Shown: piece by piece, positions 9,399 to 17,544 of the stretch
How the letters are laid out: every line of letters begins with the position of its first letter
Numbering within the stretch: position 1 is the stretch's first letter
From: Streptomyces pactum
GTDB taxonomy: Bacteria; Actinomycetota; Actinomycetes; Streptomycetales; Streptomycetaceae
Length of the DNA: 64,000 bases
Direction: 5' to 3'
Assembly: GCF_016031615.1 (NCBI RefSeq)
Contig: NZ_JACYXC010000002.1
Span: 186,001 to 250,000 of the forward strand
Notes under the pieces: model-generated
Told to the model about the DNA's origin: nothing
The model's input: only the letters and a program-made list of their open reading frames with translations
The model's database searches: none
Program-made: the position numbers and the translations under genes

Positions 9399-9914
9399 AT
9401 GAAGAACAAGAAGATGCTGGCCGCGGCCATCGGCGCGGGGATCGCCCCGCTCCTGGCCGTGACCCTGCCGGCCGGCAGCGCGAACGCGCACGGCTACATT
9501 TCCTCTCCCCCGAGCCGGCAGGCCCAGTGCGCCGCCGGCCTGGTCTCCTGCGGTGAGATCAAGTACGAGCCGCAGAGCGTCGAGGGCCCCAAGGGCCTGA
9601 TGAGCTGCAGCGGGGGCAACGCCCGCTTCGCGGACCTCGACAACGACGCCAAGGGGTGGAAGGTCACCCCGGTCAGCCGCACGACCAGCTTCAACTGGCG
9701 GCTGACGGCACGTCACGCCACCAGCACCTGGCAGTACTACGCGGGTGGCCGGAAGATCGCCGAGTTCAACGACGGTGGCGCCCGGCCGGGTGCCACCGTC
9801 ACCCACCAGGTGAACTTCGGCAGCCTGACCGGCAAGCAGAAGGTCCTGGCGGTGTGGAACATCGCCGACACCGCCAACGCCTTCTACGCCTGCGTGGACG
9901 TGAACGTGAGCTGA
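9399..9914 (+). CDS. Secreted lytic polysaccharide monooxygenase, AA10 family
   Basis: A 171-aa exported protein that is a single AA10 (former CBM33) domain. The signal peptide ends ANA, so cleavage leaves His31 as the N-terminal residue (HGYISSPPSR), the first ligand of the copper histidine brace. His106 in LTARHATSTW is the second ligand, and Phe162 in NAFYACVDV is the usual axial aromatic. Cys pairs for disulfides are present. These enzymes oxidatively cleave chitin or cellulose outside the cell. There is no extra carbohydrate-binding module. The start ATG has ACAGGAG 5 nt upstream. The DasR-type palindrome upstream argues for chitin as substrate and GlcNAc-linked control. Confidence 0.93.
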   Translation: MKNKKMLAAAIGAGIAPLLAVTLPAGSANAHGYISSPPSRQAQCAAGLVSCGEIKYEPQSVEGPKGLMSCSGGNARFADLDNDAKGWKVTPVSRTTSFNWRLTARHATSTWQYYAGGRKIAEFNDGGARPGATVTHQVNFGSLTGKQKVLAVWNIADTANAFYACVDVNVS

Positions 9915-9921
9915 CGCGGTG

Positions 9922-9951
9922 CCGCACCACCCGGTCCGCCGGATGGTGCGG
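9922..9951 (+). terminator. Hairpin terminator after the LPMO gene
   Basis: Eight-bp arms CCGCACCA/TGGTGCGG, one mismatch, then a further 4 bp closing a TCCG tetraloop, starting 8 nt after the LPMO stop codon. No T-tract, as usual in streptomycetes. Confidence 0.6.
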
Positions 9952-9991
9952 TCTGCCGGGACGGACCGGCCCTGTCACGGCCGGCCGGTGT

Positions 9992-10037
9992 CCCGGTGCC
10001 CGGGGCGGGCGTTACGCCGCCCGCCCCGGGCACCGGG
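9992..10037 (+). terminator. Strong hairpin terminator, 20-bp perfect stem
   Basis: Perfect 20-bp GC stem (9992-10011 with 10018-10037) and a 6-nt loop TTACGC. It lies about 80 nt past the LPMO stop and in tandem with the shorter hairpin, insulating the next gene. Confidence 0.75.
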
Positions 10038-10120
10038 CACCTCCTTCCTCTCCCGGCCGCCCGGCGGCCGGGAGCCTTCGGACGACCGCGTGCGAGCACG
10101 TGCGGAAGGGTGGGTACGGC

Positions 10121-10654
10121 GTGGAGAGAGTTGGTGAACGAAGCCTGAGCCTCCCCGGGGGGCTCGCCCCGGAAGGAACCGGGGACGACGGGCGGGACAC
10201 CCGGGGCACCCGGACGGCCCGGTCGATGGCCGGCCGGGTCCAGCGGCGCGGCCCGTGGCTGCTCAGGGTGTGCGTGGGCACGGTGTTCCTCTGGTTCGGC
10301 GTCCTCAAGTTCTTCCCCGCGTCCAGCCCCGCGGAGGGGGTCGCCGTCCGGGCCGCGACGAAGGTCACCTTCGGACTGCTGCCGTCGGACGTGCTGCTGT
10401 GGGCCCTGGCGGCGGCCGAGACGGCCATCGGCCTCGGCCTCGTCACCGGAGTGCTGCTCCGGGTGGCCCTGGTGGGGTTCTTCGCCCACATGGCCGGCGT
10501 CTTCTCCGCGCTCCTGCTGCTCTCCGGGGAGATGTGGCAGGGGGACGTGCCGGTCCCGACCATGGAGGGCCAGTACATCATCAAGAACGTCGTCCTGGTC
10601 GCGGCCTGTCTCGTGGTGGCGGCCGACGAGTGGGGCCGGCCCGCCCCACCGTGA
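10121..10654 (+). CDS. DoxX-like integral membrane protein
   Basis: A 177-aa membrane protein with an Arg/Gly-rich cytoplasmic N-terminus and about four hydrophobic helices. LRVCVGTVFLWFGVLKFFP and the following AAETAIGLGLVTGVLLRVAL resemble the DoxX/MauE-like group of small quinone-linked or uncharacterised membrane proteins. GTG at 10121 has GGAAGGG upstream; an ATG at 10226 is an alternative that would start close to the first helix. Function unknown; neighbours are unrelated secreted proteins. Confidence 0.72.
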   Translation: MERVGERSLSLPGGLAPEGTGDDGRDTRGTRTARSMAGRVQRRGPWLLRVCVGTVFLWFGVLKFFPASSPAEGVAVRAATKVTFGLLPSDVLLWALAAAETAIGLGLVTGVLLRVALVGFFAHMAGVFSALLLLSGEMWQGDVPVPTMEGQYIIKNVVLVAACLVVAADEWGRPAPP

Positions 10655-10831
10655 GGACGTCCGGGACACCGGAGCGCACCGGCCGCGGCACGGTGGCCCC
10701 TCCCGGAGCCTTGCACGATCCGCCCCGCTCACCCGGGGCGCCCCGAGCACGTTGCTGTCAGGACCGCCCGCCGCGCCCCGGCACTTCCCGCCGGCAGGCC
10801 GGCCCACCGGTCGCCATCGAGATGAGGAACC

Positions 10832-11605
10832 ATGAACCGACACGGAGTCACCGCCCGCGCGGTCGCCGTGACCCTGCTCGCCACCGGTCTCGCCGCCGCC
10901 CCGGCGGTCGCCGCCCCCGCGGCCGACGGGGCCAAGGCCCGCGTCGGCGCCGACTGGGCGACTCGGTCGATCGTCTTCACCGCCGCCGCGGGCCAGGCCA
11001 ACGACCTCCATGTGATCCCCATGGAGGTCGGCGACGAGGTCCGGCGGATCGGCTTCCGCGACGCGGTCCCGCTCGACCCCGGTGACCACTGCGCCTACCT
11101 CGAACCCGGGGACGAGACCTTCGTCGTCTGTGAACTGCCCACCGGCGGCCACCGGCCGGACCGGATCGACATCTTCCTCGGCGACCGCGACGACGAGATC
11201 GTCACCAGCGACCCCGGGGTCGCCACCGTCCGCGGCGGCACCGGCGACGACACACTGCACGCCCACACCGCGCACACCGTGCGGGGCGACGCGGGGGACG
11301 ACATGGTCATGGGGCGGGCGGTCCTGGACGGCGGCGACGGCGCCGACCACCTGATGGGCGACGACAGCGGGCAGCGGATCTGGGGCGGCCGGGGCGACGA
11401 CATGATCGAGGCGTACGAGGGCGCGGACCTCGTCCACGGCGGCCCGGGCGACGACCACGCCATGGGCGGGGACGGGAACGACACCGTCCTGGGCGGTCCC
11501 GGCGACGACGCACTGTACGGCGAGGGCGGCGACGACCTGATCGGCGGCGGGCCGGGGAAGGACACCGTCGAAGGAGGCCCGGGCCGCGACATCGTCCTCC
11601 GGTAG
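10832..11605 (+). CDS. Secreted RTX-type calcium-binding repeat protein
   Basis: A 257-aa protein with a Sec signal peptide (hydrophobic stretch VAVTLLATGLAAAPAVAAPA) followed by about 70 residues of no clear family and then roughly eight glycine/aspartate nonapeptide repeats of the GGxGxDxhx type, for example GGTGDDTLHAH, GGRGDDMIEAY, GGPGDDALYG and GGPGKDTVEG. Such repeats fold as a calcium-binding beta roll in hemolysin-type proteins. No catalytic domain is seen. The start ATG lies after GATGAGGAACC. It is likely a small extracellular calcium-binding protein; its role is unknown. Confidence 0.85.
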   Translation: MNRHGVTARAVAVTLLATGLAAAPAVAAPAADGAKARVGADWATRSIVFTAAAGQANDLHVIPMEVGDEVRRIGFRDAVPLDPGDHCAYLEPGDETFVVCELPTGGHRPDRIDIFLGDRDDEIVTSDPGVATVRGGTGDDTLHAHTAHTVRGDAGDDMVMGRAVLDGGDGADHLMGDDSGQRIWGGRGDDMIEAYEGADLVHGGPGDDHAMGGDGNDTVLGGPGDDALYGEGGDDLIGGGPGKDTVEGGPGRDIVLR

Positions 11606-11987
11606 GGGCGGACCGCCCGGGGACGGACCGCACGGATCGGGCGCCGTTCCGCCGGGGGGCCGGGACGGCGTACGTGCCCCCGGCCCTGGCGGCCCCCGGC
11701 GCCCCGCCTCGCCGCCCCCGCCGTGCCACCGGCCGAGCGTGCCCCGGGCGGTGGCACGCCCGCCACCTGGCCCGTACCGTGGGCGGTCCGTGTTCCTCGT
11801 GTCCGGCGTCCCCGTACCCGGCGGCGCCGGACACCGGGGCGCGCTACCGGCCCGGAGACCGGGCGAGGGCGCCGGGGCAGGCGCCGGCCTCCGCCCGGGC
11901 CTGTCCCACCTCGGGCCGGGGCCCGCGCGTGCGGGCACCCCCCGTACGGGTGCACCCTGGTAACAGCGGTTCCGGAGGTGATCGTCC
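11606..11987. other. Intergenic region
   Basis: About 380 bp without a credible gene. An imperfect hairpin with 9-bp arms (11642-11650 with 11662-11670, one G-T pair) may terminate the RTX gene. The next gene has GGAGGTGA 8 nt before its start. Confidence 0.45.
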
Positions 11988-12263
11988 ATGATGCAGACCG
12001 CTGTCGGATGGCATGTCGAGCTGGAATTCGAGGAGGACTCCCACCGCACGCGCGCGGCGGCCCTCGTCCGGCTCGCGGACGGGTCCGAGGTACGGGCCCA
12101 CGGATACGCCAGCCGCCACCCCGTGGACTCCAACCAGCCCAGGGTGGGCGAGGAGATCGCGGGAGCCAGAGCGCTCAACGAGCTGGCGATGAAGCTGCTG
12201 ACCAAGGCACACGACGAGATCGACGAGGCGTCCGGGCGCCCCTCGCACCCGCTGATGCCCTGA
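11988..12263 (+). CDS. DUF1876 domain protein
   Basis: A 91-aa protein made of one DUF1876 domain: WHVELEFEEDSHRTRAAALVRLADG, then HPVDSNQPRVGEEIAGARAL and a closing helix. The family is common in actinobacteria and has a dsRBD-like fold; the function is unknown. The ribosome site GGAGGTGA upstream of ATG is near-perfect, suggesting good expression. The first two codons are both ATG, so the start may be either. Confidence 0.88.
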   Translation: MMQTAVGWHVELEFEEDSHRTRAAALVRLADGSEVRAHGYASRHPVDSNQPRVGEEIAGARALNELAMKLLTKAHDEIDEASGRPSHPLMP

Positions 12264-12294
12264 CCGGCGCGGGCCGCCCGGCACGCCCCGGCGT

Positions 12295-12312
12295 CCCGCC
12301 GTGACCGGCGGG
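12295..12312 (+). terminator. Short hairpin after the DUF1876 gene
   Basis: CCCGCCG-TGAC-CGGCGGG, a 7-bp stem with a tetraloop 32 nt after the stop codon. Confidence 0.5.
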
Positions 12313-12444
12313 GTGGCCCGGGACGGAGCCGGTCGCGGGCCGGAAGCCGCCCGGCGCGGGGGCGACCCGGCGCGGGGGCCCACCGTCCGGTGCGTCGTAC
12401 GGAGGCCCGGCAGGCGGCCACGCCCGGGACGGCCCGAGCCCGGT

Positions 12445-12480
12445 CCGGGTGCGGAGGAGTGCCCGGGTGCGGAGGAGTGC
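12445..12480. repeat. 18-bp perfect tandem duplication
   Basis: CCGGGTGCGGAGGAGTGC occurs twice in direct succession (12445-12462 and 12463-12480). Looks like a recent slippage event in non-coding sequence. Confidence 0.8.
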
Positions 12481-12749
12481 GTACCGAGGCGACGTGCCCG
12501 GTGGGCCCGCTCCCGGTGCCCTCCGGCACACCTCCGACGACGGCGTGCGGCGGTTCTCTCGTGTGCACGGGCACCGGCGCGGCTTCCGCCGGCGGAGCCC
12601 GGCCGGGGCGGGGTGCGACGGCGGACCGCCCCGGTTGCGTTCACCCACCCCACCGGCGGGCCGCCCGGGCCGTGCTCCGGCGCCCCACCGCACCGGAGCG
12701 ACGGGACGTGCGGTAGCGCACGAGCGCGCGGCACCGCACGAGCACGCGC

Positions 12750-12766
12750 ATTACCTGGGGGGTAAT
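12750..12766. promoter_or_regulatory. Small dyad ATTACC-N5-GGTAAT upstream of the NTF2-like gene
   Basis: Perfect 6-bp arms around TGGGG, 115 bp before the start codon at 12881 and in an otherwise very GC-rich stretch. It looks like an operator for an unidentified regulator. No regulator gene is adjacent. Confidence 0.35.
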
Positions 12767-12880
12767 CGACGCCTCGCGCCGGGGGCGGCAGGGTGAGGGC
12801 AACGGGTTCCGGGCGGTGCGCTCCGGTCGGGCCCGGCCCACCACCCACCGGCCGCCGTGCCCGGACCGAGGAGACCTACG

Positions 12881-13252
12881 ATGACGCAGTACGCCGCCGC
12901 CGTCGCCCGCTACTTCGAGGCGTGGAACGCCACCGACCCGGAGGTCCTGGCCAAGGCCGTGGCCGACGCCTGGACCGAGGACGGCACCTACACCGACCCG
13001 TTCACCGATGTGCGTGGCCACGAGCAGATCGCCTCGGCCATCGCGGGGACCCACGCCCAGTTCCCCGGCTACGAGTTCCGGCAGACCGGCACCACCGACG
13101 GCCACCACGCCGTGGCGCGCTTCGGCTGGGAGCTGGTGTCCACCACGGATGGATCGGCGCCGGTCGCCGGCTCGGATGTGATCGTGCTCGCCGAGGACGG
13201 CCGGATCCGCTCGGTGCTCGGCTTCCTGGACCGGGTGCCGCCCACGGCCTGA
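12881..13252 (+). CDS. NTF2-like / SnoaL-like family protein
   Basis: A 123-aa single-domain protein of the SnoaL/NTF2-like fold: YFEAWNATDPEVLAKAVADAWTEDGTYTDP, a helical opening followed by the curved sheet, and ending DGRIRSVLGFLDRVPP. The fold covers polyketide cyclases, isomerases and many proteins of unknown role, so no reaction can be given. The ATG at 12881 has GAGGAGACC upstream and fits the usual first residues. It is not part of an evident operon and converges on the MFS gene. Confidence 0.82.
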   Translation: MTQYAAAVARYFEAWNATDPEVLAKAVADAWTEDGTYTDPFTDVRGHEQIASAIAGTHAQFPGYEFRQTGTTDGHHAVARFGWELVSTTDGSAPVAGSDVIVLAEDGRIRSVLGFLDRVPPTA

Positions 13253-13565
13253 ACCCGCCCGCGCCCTGACCCGCGCACGGCCTGACCCGGCGCACGGCCC
13301 CGCCGCCGGCCGGCTCGCGCCCCCGCCGTCGGCCCGGTACGCGACCGTCCCGTATCCGGGCCGGGCGCCGTGCCCCCGGCCCGCGGGCACCCGGCCGGAC
13401 CGGGCCGGCCGCGCCCGTCACGCCCCGGCCGGGCGGCCGGCCACGTCCCGTGCCGGACCGGGCCGTCCTCCGGGACCCGCGCCCCGCACCGGCGGAGCAC
13501 CGGCCGCCGCGGATCGGCGGCACCGGTGCTCCGGGGAATCGCGCGGCGGCGAGGGGCGGGGCCGG
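13253..13565. other. Intergenic region between convergent genes
   Basis: About 310 bp, extremely GC-rich. Short direct repeats of CTGACCC-GCGCACGGCC occur just after 13260. No gene or clear terminator seen. Confidence 0.45.
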
Positions 13566-15035
13566 TCAGCCGTGCACCGGGGTGCGCTGCTCGGCGGTGC
13601 CGGCGTCCACCGGCCGCGCCGCCGACGGGGCGCGCAGCGGCAGCCGGAGCGCGGGGAGGAGGGCGGCGAGCATGAACACCACGGCCCACGCGTAGGTGTC
13701 CGCGAACGGCTCCGCGTGGTGCGGGACGGTGGAGTCGCCGCCGGCGCCGGTGGAGAGCATCACGGAGAAGAACGCCATGCCGATCGACGCCGCCGTCTGG
13801 CTGTTGATCTGCAGGGCCGTCGACGCGGAGGGTGCCTCCTCGGAGGACAGCCCCCGGGTGGCGGCGGCCATCGTCGGCATGATGGTCAGGCCGACCCCGG
13901 TGCCCAGCACCGCCAGGCTGAGGCCGAGCCGCCAGTACGCGAGGTCGTCCGAGAGCTGCACCGTCAGCAGCGCCATGCCGAGCGCGGCCAGGGCCACTCC
14001 GGAGGCCACCAGTTTGCGGGGCGAGACCCGGTCCGACAGTCGTCCGGAGAACTGCATGGTGATGCCCGCCGACAGTGCCAGCGGCGACCCCAGCAGCCCC
14101 GAGGCGGTGATCGACTCCCCACGCACCACCTGGAAGTACATCGGCAGCATCAGCATGCTGCCGAAGTAGCCGACGACGAACAGGGAGAGCGTCGCCGCAC
14201 CGGTGGCGAACGACCGGTTGCGGTACAGGCGGAGGTCGATCAGGCCGGCGGGGGACCTCCGGGCACGGACCAGGAAGCCCGTCACCAGGGCCAGCCCCGC
14301 GACGGCCGGCAGCAGCACGTCCCACGATCCGAAGTCCCGGCGCTCGGCACCGGTGGACAGCCCGTAGATGAAGCCGGCCAGTCCGGGCGAGAGCATCAGC
14401 AGCCCGGGCAGGTCCAGCCGGCGGCCGGGGGACCCGGGGACGGACGGGAGGATGCGGGCGGCCAGGACGAGGGCGAGCGCGCCGACGGGCACGTTGATGG
14501 TGAACATCCAGCGCCACGAGAAGGCGTCGATGAGCCAGCCGCCCAGGATCGGCCCGGCGAGCGGCCCGATGAGGATCGGTATGCCCAGGATGCTCATCAT
14601 GCGGCCGGTGGTCTCCGGGGTCGCCGCCCGCATCATGATCGTCATGCCGGTGGGCATGATCATGCCGCCGCCCAGCCCCTGGATCACCCGGAAGGCCACC
14701 AGCGTCCCCGGGGACCAGGCGAGACCGGCCAGCAGCGAGCCGGCGACGAAGAGCACGAGTGCGGTCATGTACACCGGCTTGGTGCCGAAGCGGCCGATCG
14801 CCCACGCCGTCACCGGGATCACCGCGGCGAGGGACAGCGAGTACCCGGACGCCACCCACTGGATCGTGGCGAGGGAGGTGTCGAAGTGCTCCGCCAGCGG
14901 GTGCATGGCCACGTTCACCACGGTCACGTCGAGCACCGACATGATGGAGCCGAGGATGACGACGGTGGCGAGCGCCATCAGTCGCGGTGGAGCGGCGGCC
15001 GGCGCCTCGGAGTGGGCTGGGGACGCTGGGGACAT
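13566..15035 (-). CDS. MFS drug exporter, DHA2 (EmrB/QacA) family
   Basis: A 489-aa major facilitator transporter with about 14 hydrophobic helices, typical of the DHA2 proton-antiport drug exporters. The first helix VVILGSIMSVLDVTVVNVA carries the DHA2 motif LDxTVVNVA, followed by IQWVASGYSLSLAAVIPVTAWAIGRFG (motif A region) and the motif C-like GPLAGPILGGWLID. It probably exports a drug or secondary metabolite. The gene lies directly downstream of, and in the same direction as, the GBL-receptor-like regulator, with 430 bp between. It could serve resistance or export in this accessory block; the substrate is unknown. Confidence 0.9.
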   Translation of the reverse strand: MSPASPAHSEAPAAAPPRLMALATVVILGSIMSVLDVTVVNVAMHPLAEHFDTSLATIQWVASGYSLSLAAVIPVTAWAIGRFGTKPVYMTALVLFVAGSLLAGLAWSPGTLVAFRVIQGLGGGMIMPTGMTIMMRAATPETTGRMMSILGIPILIGPLAGPILGGWLIDAFSWRWMFTINVPVGALALVLAARILPSVPGSPGRRLDLPGLLMLSPGLAGFIYGLSTGAERRDFGSWDVLLPAVAGLALVTGFLVRARRSPAGLIDLRLYRNRSFATGAATLSLFVVGYFGSMLMLPMYFQVVRGESITASGLLGSPLALSAGITMQFSGRLSDRVSPRKLVASGVALAALGMALLTVQLSDDLAYWRLGLSLAVLGTGVGLTIMPTMAAATRGLSSEEAPSASTALQINSQTAASIGMAFFSVMLSTGAGGDSTVPHHAEPFADTYAWAVVFMLAALLPALRLPLRAPSAARPVDAGTAEQRTPVHG

Positions 15036-15468
15036 GACGGTGCCTCGCTTCGTTGACCGGCGTTGGGAGGGCGAACTCCCGTGATCGGTTCCGAGCCTCC
15101 GACATGAACCAAGGTTGAAGTCAACCGCCGTTCCCGGCGGTCCGGGGGCGGGTGGGGGGCCGCGCTCCGGGAATCACGCGCCCGGCGCTCAGGACGGCTC
15201 TTCGCGCCCTCCTGAGCGCCGCACCGCCGGCCGGAGCGCGCGACGGCGGGCCGCCCGGCCGGTGGGCGGGGCCGGCGGCGGTGACGACGACGGTCACCGC
15301 CGGCCGACGCGCCACGCCACCGCACCGCCGCTCGCGGTGGCGCGCCCCCTGCCGTGCCGTCCCGGCAGGCCGGCGCGCCCGGTCCGGCCGCCCCCGTCTC
15401 CCGGACGGTGGGCCCGGATCCACCGGCGGGTGTCCTCGGGCCCCGTCGGGGCGGCCCGTCCCGTCCCG
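15036..15468. other. Upstream region of the MFS gene
   Basis: About 430 bp. Near 15100-15125, read on the minus strand, TTGACTTCAACCTTGGTT combines a good -35 box with an AACC-TT-GGTT dyad, reminiscent of MerR-type or other dyad-controlled promoters, about 80 bp before the MFS start. No matching -10 was found. The rest is GC-rich without a credible gene. Confidence 0.35.
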
Positions 15469-16236
15469 TCAGGCCGGCGCCGCCCCGGGGACCGGAGCGG
15501 CGTCCGGCAGCGGGCGGCCCTGCGGCAGGGGACCGGCTCCCGGCACCGGGCCGGGCTCCGGCGCGGCGTCCGCCGCGGGCGCCGGCACCGCGCCGGCACC
15601 GGTGGCGCGCACCGGGACGGGCCCCCGGGCGCGCCGCAGCAGGTGCTCCGCCGCCGGGCACGCCTGGAGTCCCGGCAGCAGCAGGCGCCACAGGTCGGCC
15701 AGGCGCTCCTCGATGAGGAGCCTGCTGTCCAGGGCGTCGGAGACGGTGTGCAGACCGAAGAAGGCCGCCACCACGCTGTGCGCGTCCCGCCGGGGATCGG
15801 CGTGGACGGCCAGCTCGCCCTCCTCCCCGGCCTGGACCAGGATGCGCTCCACCGTGTCGATCCAGTCCACGAACGGCGGCGGCATGGCCACCGCGATGGC
15901 CCGGCGCTCGCTCCACAGCCTGGCCCCGGCCCGTACCACGATGTTGTCGCGGAACTCCCGGGCCACCGCGAAGCTCAGCCGCACCAGCCGCTCCAGCGCC
16001 GGTCCCGGCGCGGTCGTGTACCGCCCGATCACCTCCGGCCAGGTGGCGAAATGCGCCTGGACGACGGCCAGGGCGAGCTGTTCCTTGTTGCCGTAATGGA
16101 AATAGATGGCCCCGCTGGTCCGTCCCGACAATGCGGTGATGTCACTGATGCTGGTCGCCACGTACCCGCGTTCGAAGAACAGATGAGCTGCCGCTTCCAG
16201 TACCGCTTTCCGGGTGGTCTCTGCCCGCTCCTGCAC
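15469..16236 (-). CDS. Gamma-butyrolactone receptor-like TetR regulator (ScbR/ArpA class)
   Basis: A 255-aa TetR-family regulator. The N-terminal helix-turn-helix segment, GYVATSISDITALSGRTSGAIYFHYGNKEQLALAV, is characteristic of the ArpA/ScbR/BarA autoregulator receptors rather than general TetR proteins. Trp125 in PPFVDW lies where these receptors have their conserved ligand-pocket Trp. Residues from about 205 onward form a Pro/Ala/Gly tail longer than usual. Start GTG has GAGGA upstream. It is divergent from the AfsA homologue, the classical arrangement of receptor and signal synthase, so it probably represses that gene until the signal binds. Whether it is a true receptor or a non-binding pseudo-receptor cannot be told for certain. 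Confidence 0.88.
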   Translation of the reverse strand: MQERAETTRKAVLEAAAHLFFERGYVATSISDITALSGRTSGAIYFHYGNKEQLALAVVQAHFATWPEVIGRYTTAPGPALERLVRLSFAVAREFRDNIVVRAGARLWSERRAIAVAMPPPFVDWIDTVERILVQAGEEGELAVHADPRRDAHSVVAAFFGLHTVSDALDSRLLIEERLADLWRLLLPGLQACPAAEHLLRRARGPVPVRATGAGAVPAPAADAAPEPGPVPGAGPLPQGRPLPDAAPVPGAAPA

Positions 16237-16320
16237 GTGTGTGTCCTCGTCTCCGTGTGCGCTGCCAGGGGGAATCTACTGCTGCCGCCGCACCTTCATG
16301 ATGCTCAGGCATGCGGGACC

Positions 16321-16338
16321 GGCAATAGTGCTATTGCC
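16321..16338. promoter_or_regulatory. Palindrome immediately before the AfsA homologue
   Basis: GGCAATAG-TG-CTATTGCC has perfect 8-bp arms and ends 8 nt before the start codon at 16347. It occupies the place where a ribosome site would be. It is a candidate operator in the receptor/synthase divergent region, but it does not look like the usual AT-rich ARE consensus. Confidence 0.5.
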
Positions 16339-16346
16339 TTTCTTTC

Positions 16347-17264
16347 ATGAGTGATGTGCTGGAGGCGCGGCCGGCGGACGATGCGCGGTCCGGTTCGCTG
16401 AGCTGGTCCCGTACCGTCGACCGGGAACTCGTCCACCGCTCCTCCGTCGCCGAGGTGCTGCTGACCGATGTCCGTCCCCGGGCCCCGGGGGAATTCCTCG
16501 CCGCGGCCTGCTGGGGGCGGTCGCACCCCACCTTCCCACGCGGGCGGGACGACCGGCACAGCCCCTGGATGGTCGCCGAGACCACGCGTCAGCTGGGGAT
16601 CTACGTCCCGCTCCGGCACTACGCGGTGCCCGGCACCGCGCGGTTCCTCGTCACCGATCTGTGCTTCACGCTCGATCCGGCCGCCGAGCCGCGGCCGGGG
16701 CACGGTGCCAGCGAGATCACCTGCCGGGTGTGGGTCCACGACGTCCGCACCGCCCGGGAGACCGGCCTGGTCACGGGGCTGCGGATGCGGGTGAGTTACC
16801 AGGCGGGTGGCACCGTCTTCGCCACCGCCGCGGGCGGGGCCCGGTTCCTGGACGCGGCCGCCTACGCGGCGCTGCGGGCCGGCGCCCGGCCGGCCGCGCC
16901 CTCCGGGGCCGCCGCCCGTCCCGAGCCGGCGGTGCTGGGGCTGTGGTCGCCCGCCGACGTGGTGCTGAGCCTGGCGGGCGACGGTCCGCTGCTGGACCCC
17001 GCCGACCATAGGCACCCGTTCCTCTTCGACCACGAGACCGACCATGTGCCGGGCATGGCCCTGCTGGAGGCGGCGCGTCAGGCGGCGGCCCTGGACAGCG
17101 CCGGGACGTTTCTCCGCCCCACTTTTTGCCATATGAAAGCACTGCGTTTTACGGAGCATTGTCCGCGGGCCCGTGTCGAATGCTCGCGGTACGGCCGGAC
17201 GGCGGTGTTCAGATTCCGTCAGAACGGCGCGGTCACTGCGGCCGGAGTGCTTCGTTACGGCTGA
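16347..17264 (+). CDS. AfsA/ScbA/MmfL-type signal biosynthesis protein
   Basis: A 305-aa protein with two AfsA hotdog domains. The first covers about residues 25-160 (ELVHRSSVAEVLLTD, the usual opening). The second covers about 200-300 and holds DHETDHVPGMALLEAARQAA, the diagnostic repeat motif. AfsA homologues join a beta-ketoacyl-ACP chain to dihydroxyacetone phosphate, the first step to gamma-butyrolactones, butenolides or methylenomycin-type furans. The gene is divergent from the receptor homologue and is followed by a HAD phosphatase. No Shine-Dalgarno sequence precedes the ATG. A GTG two codons later is an alternative start. The final signal class cannot be fixed from this gene alone. 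Confidence 0.9.
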   Translation: MSDVLEARPADDARSGSLSWSRTVDRELVHRSSVAEVLLTDVRPRAPGEFLAAACWGRSHPTFPRGRDDRHSPWMVAETTRQLGIYVPLRHYAVPGTARFLVTDLCFTLDPAAEPRPGHGASEITCRVWVHDVRTARETGLVTGLRMRVSYQAGGTVFATAAGGARFLDAAAYAALRAGARPAAPSGAAARPEPAVLGLWSPADVVLSLAGDGPLLDPADHRHPFLFDHETDHVPGMALLEAARQAAALDSAGTFLRPTFCHMKALRFTEHCPRARVECSRYGRTAVFRFRQNGAVTAAGVLRYG

Positions 17265-17544
17265 TGTGTCACCCACATGTACGTATTGCGGTGGAAAATT
17301 CACACGGAAACGGCGGGCTAGCGTAACGTTCATTATGTTTCGTTCCGGAGCGGTGCCGAATCTCCGCCCGGAATCGGACCTGCCCCTGCCCGGACCCGAC
17401 CGGACGACGCCGGACGCCTCGAAAAAGCGGCGCCGCCGTCAGGAAATCGCTCACCGAACGCGCCGGCGCGACGCGCCGACGTCGAGGGACCGATGGGCCG
17501 TGTCGGGCCCCGGACATCCACCCCAGGACATGAACGGCGGGTAC

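Larger units (their letters stand above)
12264..12880. other. Intergenic region with hairpin, tandem repeat and small dyad
   Basis: About 620 bp with no credible gene. It holds the likely DUF1876 terminator (12295-12312), an 18-bp tandem duplication (12445-12480) and a 6-bp-arm dyad (12750-12766) ahead of the NTF2-like gene. Confidence 0.55.

Noticed and set aside
17265..17544. ARE-like site between the afsA homologue and the HAD gene
   Set aside because: The patch near 17318-17345 is AT-richer and has an imperfect AACGT/ATGTT dyad, but it does not fit a receptor consensus well enough to annotate.
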